64,000 nucleotides of DNA from the NCBI GenBank assembly GCA_032250895.1, contig JAVVEZ010000002.1, positions 23,948 through 87,947 on the forward strand, in the 5' to 3' direction. Each line of letters starts with the position of its first letter. Positions within the stretch are counted from its first letter, which is position 1. Source of the stretch: JAVVEZ01 sp032250895 (lineage in GTDB: Bacteria; Pseudomonadota; Gammaproteobacteria; Pseudomonadales; Pseudohongiellaceae). Below are positions 8,074-15,468 of this stretch, one piece after another. Under the pieces are notes generated by a model. The model was not told the DNA's origin and did not search any database. It saw nothing but the letters and a program-made list of their open reading frames with translations. The position numbers and the translations under genes were made by a program.

Positions 8074-9981
8074 TTGGATCAACAGTACAACGAGCCCTGG
8101 ACCATCAAGCAGTCTGCTGAACTGTATGGCATCGAACGCTGGAGCAATGATTATTTCGGCGTATCGGAACATGGCCGGGTCACGGCGAAAACCCTGAATA
8201 CCGAGGTTGAGCTGATGGACATGGTGGAGGGCATGATCGAGCGTGATCTGCAGATGCCGGTGCTGCTGCGTATCGAAAATATCCTGGACGCACAGATTTT
8301 CAGGCTCAATGACGCCTTTCACCGTGCCATCAAAAATTTGGGTTACCAGGGGGAATATCGGGGCGTTTACCCCATCAAGGTCAATCAGCAGGCCCAGGTG
8401 GTCGAGGAGATTGCCGATTTTGGTGCCCGTTATAAACACGGCTTCGAGGTGGGCAGCAAGCCGGAAATCATCATTGCCATTGCCACACTGGAAGAACCCG
8501 GCAGCCTGATCATCTGCAACGGTTACAAGGATCAGGAGTTCATCGAGCTGGGTCTCAATGCCATCAAACTGGGCTTCGAATGTGTTTTCGTCGTGGAAAC
8601 GACGACAGAGATTCCCATTATCATCGAGAGCAGCCGCCGTCTCGGCATAGAACCCATCATCGGCGTGCGCATCAAGACCACTGCCAAGGTCAGTGGGCAC
8701 TGGAACAGCACCAGCGGTGACCGCAGTGTGTTCGGTCTGACCTCGACCCAGTTGATCGACCTGGTGGACACCCTGAAACAGGAAAACATGCTGCACTGCC
8801 TGCAATTGCTGCACTGTCATCTGGGGTCCCAGATTCCCAATATTCAGGATATCCGCAGTGGCATCACCGAAACCTGCCGCTTTTATGTCGACCTGATCAA
8901 GGAAGGCGCGGCCCTGAAATACATTGACCTGGGCGGTGGCCTGGCGGTGGACTATACCGGTTGGGCCAGTAATGACGGTCAGAGCCGCAACTACAGCCTG
9001 AGTGAATACTGTGAAGACATCGTGGATGCGCTGATGGAAACGCTGGATGTCTACGACATCGCGCATCCCACCATCGTTACCGAGTCCGGGCGCGCCACCA
9101 TCGCCTATTCTTCCATTTTGATTTTCAATATTCTCGATACGACCACGTTTGAACCAACCGGTTTGCCTGCGGCCCATGAAGACGAGCATACGCTGATCAC
9201 CAGCCTGCGCGAGATCTACAGCAACCTGCAGCCGGCCCGGGTGCAGGAATGCTACAACGATGCCCATTATTACCGGGACGAGGTACGGGAACTGTTCAAG
9301 CGTGGCCAACTCGACCTGCGCACCCGCTCCGCAGCGGAAAACATGTTTCTGGACATTCTGCACAAAATTGCCGACCTCACCGAAACCATGACCCGGGTGC
9401 CGCAGGACCTGGAAGGCTTGAAGCTGTCTCTGGCGGATATTTATTACGGCAACTTCAGCCTGTTTCAGTCCCTGCCGGATTCCTGGGCGATAGACCAGTT
9501 GTTTCCGATCGTGCCGCTGCACCGGCTGAATGAGAAACCCGGGCGACAGGCGGTGCTGGCGGACATCACCTGCGATTGTGACGGCAAGATAGACAGTTTT
9601 GTCGGCGAAGAGGATATATCGACGACCCTCCCTCTGCATGTTCTCAAGGAAGGCGAGGAATACTACCTGGGTGTGTTTCTGGTAGGTGCCTATCAGGAAA
9701 CCCTGGGCGATCTGCACAATCTTTTCGGCGATACCAATGTTGTCAGCGTGCGCATCAACCGTGATGGCAGCTATGAGTTTGTCAAGGAAATTCATGGTGA
9801 TACCATCGCCGACGTGCTCAGTTATGTGGAATACAATCCCAGCGAGATGCAGAAGCGTTATCGCAATACGGCGGAAAGAGCCGTACGGGAAGGTCGCATC
9901 ACGGCCCGCGAGCGCCAGCAGATCATCAAGGCCTTCAACGACAGCATGCAGGGCTATACCTATTATGAAAAAGACGACTGA
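8074..9981 (+). CDS. speA: biosynthetic arginine decarboxylase
   Basis: This PLP-dependent fold-III decarboxylase makes agmatine from arginine. The sequence aligns by eye with E. coli SpeA over its length: VYPIKVNQ (PLP lysine), GFEVGSKPE, IICNGYKDQEF, LLHCHLGSQ, DLGGGLAVDY, TESGRA and ITCDCDGKID. I chose TTG 8074 because AGAGGA lies 7 bases upstream, giving 635 residues; an in-frame GTG at 8050 (643 residues) lacks a good ribosome site. It is the first gene of a plus-strand operon; the next gene starts 8 bases after its stop. Polyamine synthesis in the cytoplasm. Confidence 0.95.
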   Translation: MDQQYNEPWTIKQSAELYGIERWSNDYFGVSEHGRVTAKTLNTEVELMDMVEGMIERDLQMPVLLRIENILDAQIFRLNDAFHRAIKNLGYQGEYRGVYPIKVNQQAQVVEEIADFGARYKHGFEVGSKPEIIIAIATLEEPGSLIICNGYKDQEFIELGLNAIKLGFECVFVVETTTEIPIIIESSRRLGIEPIIGVRIKTTAKVSGHWNSTSGDRSVFGLTSTQLIDLVDTLKQENMLHCLQLLHCHLGSQIPNIQDIRSGITETCRFYVDLIKEGAALKYIDLGGGLAVDYTGWASNDGQSRNYSLSEYCEDIVDALMETLDVYDIAHPTIVTESGRATIAYSSILIFNILDTTTFEPTGLPAAHEDEHTLITSLREIYSNLQPARVQECYNDAHYYRDEVRELFKRGQLDLRTRSAAENMFLDILHKIADLTETMTRVPQDLEGLKLSLADIYYGNFSLFQSLPDSWAIDQLFPIVPLHRLNEKPGRQAVLADITCDCDGKIDSFVGEEDISTTLPLHVLKEGEEYYLGVFLVGAYQETLGDLHNLFGDTNVVSVRINRDGSYEFVKEIHGDTIADVLSYVEYNPSEMQKRYRNTAERAVREGRITARERQQIIKAFNDSMQGYTYYEKDD

Positions 9982-9989
9982 GGTTTGAA

Positions 9990-11201
9990 ATGGCAAAAGT
10001 GTTGATTATCGGCGCGGGTGGCGTTGGTCAGGTGGTGGCACACAAGTGTGCCCAGTTACCGGCCGTGTTCTCAGAGATCACGCTGGCCAGCCGGACCGAA
10101 AGCAAGTGCAAAAAAATAGCTGAACAAATTGCCCAAAAGCAGGGCCGACAGATCGCTACGGCCCAGGTGGATGCCGACAGGGTGCCCGAACTGGTCGCCT
10201 TGATCAAAGCGCTGCAACCGCGCCTGGTGATCAATGTGGCGCTGCCCTACCAGGACCTGAGCATCATGGACGCCTGCCTGGAAAGCGGTGTGCATTACCT
10301 GGATACCGCCAACTATGAGCCCCTGGATACTGCGAAATTTGAATACAGCTGGCAGTGGGCCTACCAGGAAAAATTCCGCAAGGCGGGACTGATGGCGCTG
10401 CTGGGTTCAGGCTTCGATCCCGGCGCCACCAATGTCTTCACCGCCTGGATTGCCAAAAATTATTTCGATGAAATTCACAGTCTCGATATCATCGATGTGA
10501 ACGGCGGCAGCCACGGCTATCCCTTTGCGACCAATTTCAATCCGGAAATCAATATCCGTGAAGTCACCGCCGAATGCCGGCACTGGGAAAATGGCCGTTT
10601 CGTGACCACCCCGCCGATGTCGCTGCACCAGAGCTTCACCTGTCCCGAGGGAGTCGGCACCTACAATATTTACCGGCTCTACCATGAAGAACTCGAATCA
10701 TTGACAAAAAACTTTCCGACACTGAAAAAAGCCCAGTTCTGGATGAGTTTTGGTGAAAGCTATCTCAAACACCTGGAAGTGCTGGGCAATGTCGGCATGA
10801 CCAGGATAGACCCCGTGGAGTTCCAGGGGCAGCAGATCGTCCCGATCCAGTTTCTGAAGGCCCTGCTGCCGGATCCTTCCAGCCTGGGGCCGAGAACCCA
10901 TGGTAAAACCTGTATCGGCTGCCTGGTCAGCGGGCTCGCAAAGGGCAGCAGGAAAACGGTGTTCGTTTATCAGATAGCTGATCATCAGGACTGTTACGCC
11001 GAGGTGGGTTCCCAGGCCATTTCCTACACCACCGGTGTGCCCGCGATGATAGGTGCCAAATTGATGCTGGAAGGACAGTGGCTGCAGCCGGGGGTATGGA
11101 ATATGGAACAGCTCGATCCGGAACCCTTCATGGTGGATATGAAATGCCATGGTCTGCCCTGGCAGGTGCTGGAGAATCCGGATTTCAAGTTGCAATCCTG
11201 A
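9990..11201 (+). CDS. carboxynorspermidine/carboxyspermidine dehydrogenase (saccharopine dehydrogenase family)
   Basis: The 403-residue enzyme has an N-terminal Rossmann motif (VLIIGAGGVGQVVAHKC) and the saccharopine-dehydrogenase-like continuation (NVALPYQDLSIMDACLESGV, HYLDTANYE, GSGFDPGATNVF). Family members condense aspartate semialdehyde with putrescine or diaminopropane and reduce the imine with NADPH. The position between speA and the matching decarboxylase gene fixes the role far better than sequence alone. GAGG lies 6 bases before the ATG, and its TGA overlaps the next ATG (TGATG). Confidence 0.9.
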   Translation: MAKVLIIGAGGVGQVVAHKCAQLPAVFSEITLASRTESKCKKIAEQIAQKQGRQIATAQVDADRVPELVALIKALQPRLVINVALPYQDLSIMDACLESGVHYLDTANYEPLDTAKFEYSWQWAYQEKFRKAGLMALLGSGFDPGATNVFTAWIAKNYFDEIHSLDIIDVNGGSHGYPFATNFNPEINIREVTAECRHWENGRFVTTPPMSLHQSFTCPEGVGTYNIYRLYHEELESLTKNFPTLKKAQFWMSFGESYLKHLEVLGNVGMTRIDPVEFQGQQIVPIQFLKALLPDPSSLGPRTHGKTCIGCLVSGLAKGSRKTVFVYQIADHQDCYAEVGSQAISYTTGVPAMIGAKLMLEGQWLQPGVWNMEQLDPEPFMVDMKCHGLPWQVLENPDFKLQS

Positions 11202-12370
11202 TGACGGCCAGCGCGAGTTTTGAAAATTTTGATCCTTCCCGGGTGCCTTCCCCGTGCTTTGTCGTGGACGAGTGTGCACTTGAACACAATCTGAAAATTC
11301 TGGCGCGGGTACAGGCCGATTCCGGTGCCAGGGTGCTGCTGGCGCTCAAGGCCTTTTCCATGTTCAGCATGGCGCCCCTGATCAGCCGCTATCTGTCCGG
11401 GACTTGTGCCAGCGGCCTGTACGAGGCGCGTCTGGGCCGGGAGGAATTCGGCGGTGAGGTGCATACTTTTTCAGCCGCCTTTACCGCACCGGACCTGGAA
11501 CAGATTCTGAAGATTTCAAACCATGTGGTCTTCAATTCCTTTGCTCAGTGGCAAGGGTTTCAGCCGCTGGTGCAAAAATACCAGGCCTTGCGCCCGGAAC
11601 TGCGTTTTGGCCTCCGGGTCAATCCCCGGCATTCAGAAGGCGCGGCACCGGTCTATGATCCCTGTGCGCCCGGTTCCCGTCTCGGCATTCCCGTGGAGGC
11701 TTTTGCCGGACAGGATCTCAGCGGGATCACGGGCCTGCATTTTCATACCCTGTGTGAGCAGGACTTCCCACCGCTGGCACGCACCCTGGACGCTGTGGAA
11801 GCGCAGTTCGGGTCCTTGCTGGCGCAATTGGAATGGGTGAATTTTGGTGGCGGTCACCATATCACCCGGCCCGGTTATCAAGTGGATGAACTGACAAGGC
11901 GGATTCGCGACTTCAGCGCCAAATATGGGGTGCAGGTTTATCTGGAACCCGGTGAAGCCATTGCCATTCGCAGCGGCGTGCTGGTCAGTGAAGTGCTGGA
12001 CCTGACCCGCAATGGCATGGAGCTGGCCATCCTGGACACCTCGGCTACCTGCCATATGCCCGACACCCTGGAAATGCCCTACCGCGCAGCTGTTTTGGGC
12101 TCGGGTGCCAGTGGAGAACGCAAGTTTGACTATCGTCTGGGCGGGCAGACCTGTCTTGCGGGCGATGTCATGGGGGATTATAGTTTTGACGCGCCACTGT
12201 ACATTGGACAACGTCTGATGTTTGATGACATGGCCCATTACACGATGGTAAAAACCACCACCTTCAACGGTATTCGCCTGCCTGCCATTGCCATCTGGAA
12301 CTCCGACACAGACGCTGTGCGCGTGGTCAGGGAATTTGCTTATGAAGATTTTAAAACGAGACTTTCCTGA
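11201..12370 (+). CDS. nspC: carboxynorspermidine/carboxyspermidine decarboxylase
   Basis: This 389-residue fold-III PLP decarboxylase removes CO2 from carboxyspermidine or carboxynorspermidine to give the triamine. Motifs include SPCFVVDECALEHNLKIL, LLALKAFSMF (PLP lysine), GLHFHTLCEQ, WVNFGGGHHI, LEPGEAIA and ATCHMPDTLEMPYR. The start at ATG 11201 overlaps the dehydrogenase stop, so the pair is translationally coupled; a longer frame exists upstream but lies inside the dehydrogenase gene. Whether the product is spermidine or norspermidine depends on the diamine. The agmatinase in the same operon supplies putrescine, which favours spermidine. Confidence 0.92.
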   Translation: MTASASFENFDPSRVPSPCFVVDECALEHNLKILARVQADSGARVLLALKAFSMFSMAPLISRYLSGTCASGLYEARLGREEFGGEVHTFSAAFTAPDLEQILKISNHVVFNSFAQWQGFQPLVQKYQALRPELRFGLRVNPRHSEGAAPVYDPCAPGSRLGIPVEAFAGQDLSGITGLHFHTLCEQDFPPLARTLDAVEAQFGSLLAQLEWVNFGGGHHITRPGYQVDELTRRIRDFSAKYGVQVYLEPGEAIAIRSGVLVSEVLDLTRNGMELAILDTSATCHMPDTLEMPYRAAVLGSGASGERKFDYRLGGQTCLAGDVMGDYSFDAPLYIGQRLMFDDMAHYTMVKTTTFNGIRLPAIAIWNSDTDAVRVVREFAYEDFKTRLS

Positions 12371-12379
12371 GGTTCATGA

Positions 12380-13270
12380 ATGAAAAAATCTGAGCAACTC
12401 ACTGCCCCCGATTACCCGATATTCCTGGGTTCTGAACTTAGGCAGCCCTTGCCTGAAGAGGCGTTTTTTCATGTTCTGCCGATTCCGTATGAAGCCTCGG
12501 TCTCGTATGGTGGTGGTACTGCCGATGGTCCCAAAAGCATCCTGGATGCCTCCTGGCAGCTGGAAACCTGGGATGGCAAAAGCGATCCCTCCCGGCTGGG
12601 CATCTACACGCATCCGCCGGTCAGCGTGAAGGGCAAGCCGGAAAAGGTCATTGACAATATTGCCGAGGCCACGCGGGGCATCATCAAACTGGGCAAATGC
12701 CCGGTTGGCCTGGGTGGGGAGCACTCGGCCACCTACGGCCTGATCAAAGGCTTGCTGGCCGCCGGCATCGAGGATTTCGGGGTGGTACAGATCGATGCCC
12801 ATGCCGATCTGCGCGAGGCCTATGAAGGCAATCCCTACAGTCATGCGTCGGTGATGAAGCGCATCGTGGATGAGGATATTCCGGTTTTCCAACTGGGTAT
12901 CCGGGCCCTGTGCAAGGAAGAGATCGATGCCCGCAAGCTGTACGGCGTCAAATACTATGATGGTGAATACCTGGTCAGCAAGGGCATTACCAAGGTTGAA
13001 CTGCCGGATAATTTTCCTGACAAGGTGTTTTTTACTCTGGACATAGACGGTATGGACCCGTCTATTTTTCCATCCACCGGAACCCCTGTGCCGGGTGGTC
13101 TGGGCTGGTATCAAACCTTGTCATTGTTCGAGTCAATAGCGAATCAGGCCACAATCGTCGGCTTTGATGTCATGGAGTTTGCCCCCATTCCAGGCTTCCA
13201 TGCCTATCAGTTCGCTGCTTCATTGCTTGCATATAAAATGATGGGGATCGTTGAGCGTTCCCGGCAGTGA
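12380..13270 (+). CDS. speB: agmatinase (ureohydrolase family)
   Basis: The 296-residue protein carries all manganese ligands of the arginase/agmatinase fold: GGEHS (His115), DAHADLR (Asp139, His141, Asp143) and FTLDIDGMDPS (Asp221, Asp223). Agmatinase cleaves agmatine to putrescine and urea, completing the route from arginine started by SpeA. It begins 9 bases after the decarboxylase stop with GAGG upstream. Its last bases overlap the GTG start of the histidine kinase gene. Other ureohydrolases (guanidinobutyrase, for example) share these motifs, but the operon argues for agmatine. Confidence 0.9.
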   Translation: MKKSEQLTAPDYPIFLGSELRQPLPEEAFFHVLPIPYEASVSYGGGTADGPKSILDASWQLETWDGKSDPSRLGIYTHPPVSVKGKPEKVIDNIAEATRGIIKLGKCPVGLGGEHSATYGLIKGLLAAGIEDFGVVQIDAHADLREAYEGNPYSHASVMKRIVDEDIPVFQLGIRALCKEEIDARKLYGVKYYDGEYLVSKGITKVELPDNFPDKVFFTLDIDGMDPSIFPSTGTPVPGGLGWYQTLSLFESIANQATIVGFDVMEFAPIPGFHAYQFAASLLAYKMMGIVERSRQ

Positions 13271-14613
13271 GTTTGCGCCTGCGCCTGAGTCTGATCATCG
13301 TGCTGTTGTTTGTCGGCAGCCTGGCGCTGAGTGTACTGTCTCTGCTGGTGTCGGCACAGACGAGGGTGGAGCAGGAAGTGACTGCTACCGTTGATCTCGT
13401 AAAACCTATGATAGAAACCTTGTTTCATGATTATGAACGGACGGGTGATGATACCGGCATTCGTGAACTAATAAAAAAACAGGGTTCCTTTGATGCAAGC
13501 AGGGATATAGGTGTTCGCGTTGTTGCCCCGGGACGGGATTATGTCGATTCCGGCGATGATGTACAGGAGCGGATCGGAGCGCCTGCCTGGTTTGTGAATT
13601 CAGTGAGGCCGGCTGTGCAGCGGGTAGTCTATGGGTTCAATCTTGGCGATCAGGAACAGGTTCTGATCTTCGCCACGCCGACTGCCGAAATTGAAGAGGC
13701 ATGGCAGGAAATGAAGTCGGCTGTGCTGGCCAGAGTGCTTGCAATTTTTATTATCGTGATGACCCTGCTGGCCTTGATAGGCCGTTGGTTGAACCCGGTA
13801 AAGTCTATCATTCATGTGCTTGACGAAGTTGAAAAAGGTAATTTTGGTTCCAGTGTTCCAAAAATTTCATTGCCGGAACTGAATGTCATCGCAGAGAAAA
13901 TAAATCGTCTGGCTTCCGTGCTGGGTTCAAGCAAGAATGAAAATGACCGGCTCATAAGAAAAAATCTTTATCTGCAGGAAAAAGAAAGAAGATATCTCGC
14001 GCATGAATTGCATGATGGCATGGGGCAGTCTATCAGTGCCATCAAGGCGATTGCGGCTTCGATCAGGCATCGACATGCCAACAGTGACGAGCAAAGTGCC
14101 ACCAGTGCCCAGAAGATTGTGGATGTTTCCAGCCAGATTTATGCGAGTATTCGGGGCATGATGGGCAGGTTGCGGCCTGCCGTTCTGGACGGAATCGGTC
14201 TGGTGCCGGGGCTGGAGCAAATGGTTGATGAGTGGAATGACCACCATGAAGACACTTTTTGTCTGCTGAATATTGTCGGAGACTTTCAGAACCTGCACGA
14301 GGATCAGCAGATTCATGTGTACCGTATCGTGCAGGAGGCTCTGACGAATGTCGCCAAACACGCCAGGGCTGAGCAGGTGACGATCAGCCTCAGCGGGAAT
14401 GAAAGTGTCAGACTGAGCATCAGCGATGACGGCCAGGGTTATGAGCCGGAGAGCATACGGATGGGGATGGGTCTGACGGGGATTCGCGAGCGTGTGCAGA
14501 CCCTGCAGGGCGAATTGGTGCTCAGCAGCGGGCCCGGCAAAGGCGTCCATATTCTTATTGAATTTCCCCGTTTGATCCGTGACCGCAGGAGGACAGGTGA
14601 TCAGTCGCGCTGA
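13267..14613 (+). CDS. NarL-type sensor histidine kinase
   Basis: This 448-residue membrane kinase has a first helix at about 6-30, a periplasmic sensor of about 120 residues, a second helix at about 151-173, a HAMP-like linker, a HisKA_3 dimerisation segment with ELHDGMGQS (phospho-acceptor His249) and a HATPase domain (VQEALTNVAKHARA, DDGQGYEPE, GMGLTGIRERV). The GTG start overlaps the agmatinase stop (GTGA), so it is translated with the polyamine genes. The sensor domain has no motif I recognise. A link to polyamine or agmatine levels is inferred from position only. Confidence 0.9.
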   Translation: MSLRLRLSLIIVLLFVGSLALSVLSLLVSAQTRVEQEVTATVDLVKPMIETLFHDYERTGDDTGIRELIKKQGSFDASRDIGVRVVAPGRDYVDSGDDVQERIGAPAWFVNSVRPAVQRVVYGFNLGDQEQVLIFATPTAEIEEAWQEMKSAVLARVLAIFIIVMTLLALIGRWLNPVKSIIHVLDEVEKGNFGSSVPKISLPELNVIAEKINRLASVLGSSKNENDRLIRKNLYLQEKERRYLAHELHDGMGQSISAIKAIAASIRHRHANSDEQSATSAQKIVDVSSQIYASIRGMMGRLRPAVLDGIGLVPGLEQMVDEWNDHHEDTFCLLNIVGDFQNLHEDQQIHVYRIVQEALTNVAKHARAEQVTISLSGNESVRLSISDDGQGYEPESIRMGMGLTGIRERVQTLQGELVLSSGPGKGVHILIEFPRLIRDRRRTGDQSR

Positions 14614-15247
14614 ATGCCTCAGAGTGATGTTGGTGGATGATCACGAAGTGGTCAGAGCCGGTTATCGTCTGTTGCTGGAAAATATCGCTGATATTGAAGT
14701 GGTGGCGGAACTGGCCAGTGGCGAGGAAGCCAACAGCCAGGTCATGACGGTCAAACCGGATGTGATCATCATGGATCTTTCCATGCCGGGCATGGGTGGG
14801 CTGGAAGCCATTCGCCGGATCCGGGCCAAGCAGGCCGATGCGCGGATTCTGGTGTTCAGCATGCACGACAATATTGCCTTCGTGCAGCATGCTCTGGATG
14901 CCGGCGCGATGGGCTATATCACCAAAGACAGCGCGGCCGATGTGCTGGTGACGGCGGTACGAGCCATAGCCGCCGGGGAGCGCTATCTGGATAGCGGGAT
15001 TGCGGGGCACTTCAGTAGGTATGGGGCCGTCGATGGCCTTACTCCCTTTGACAGTCTGTCAAAACGTGAGTTTCAGATTTTCTGTCGCGTCGCCGAGGGA
15101 AAAAGCGCCGGTGCAATAGCATTGGAGCTGTCCTTGAGCATCAAAACCGTAGCCAACTACCAGACCCGGATCAAGGAAAAACTGGGGTTGAGCAGCACCA
15201 GCGAGCTGATCAGGATGGCCCTTCAACATGGCATTATCAAAATGTGA
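14597..15247 (+). CDS. LuxR/NarL-family response regulator
   Basis: The 216-residue regulator pairs with the preceding kinase. Its receiver domain has the acidic pair in MLVDDHEVVRAGY and phospho-acceptor Asp60 (VIIMDLSMPGMGG). A helix-turn-helix follows (SLSKREFQIFCRVAEGKSAG, LSIKTVANYQTRIKEKLGLS). The overall pattern, including TPFDSLSKREFQI, resembles the GacA/UvrY branch. I chose GTG 14597 because AGGAGG lies 4 bases upstream; it overlaps the kinase gene by 17 bases. It is the last gene of the operon, and no DNA target is evident. Confidence 0.88.
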   Translation: MISRAECLRVMLVDDHEVVRAGYRLLLENIADIEVVAELASGEEANSQVMTVKPDVIIMDLSMPGMGGLEAIRRIRAKQADARILVFSMHDNIAFVQHALDAGAMGYITKDSAADVLVTAVRAIAAGERYLDSGIAGHFSRYGAVDGLTPFDSLSKREFQIFCRVAEGKSAGAIALELSLSIKTVANYQTRIKEKLGLSSTSELIRMALQHGIIKM

Positions 15248-15344
15248 AAGGGAAGTTTTCCCATGGTAAGCCGCGCTGATATTTTGATATAAACAATCAG
15301 CATCTTTGGGAATTGGCCTTGCCGTCTTCCCTGTGCAGACAGTA

Positions 15345-15392
15345 GTCATTCCCGCGCAGGCCGTCATCTCCGCGAAAACGGGGATCCAGTCA
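15345..15392 (+). repeat. dispersed GC-rich repeat, copy B (imperfect)
   Basis: It opens with GTCATTCCCGCGCAGG and closes with CGGGGATCCAGTCAA, the same ends as the copy at 29776-29805, with a short insertion between. It sits between the response regulator and the TonB receptor gene. Confidence 0.55.
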
Positions 15393-15468
15393 ATAACAGG
15401 AAGAATTTCATAAGGTGCCAAATAGCATTATTTATCAGAAAAAGGTTTTTTGCTGAGGGAACGGGATA

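Noticed and set aside
8059..9996. 645-residue minus-strand frame
   Set aside because: It is the mirror of speA, kept open by GC-rich codon use; speA has clear enzyme motifs.
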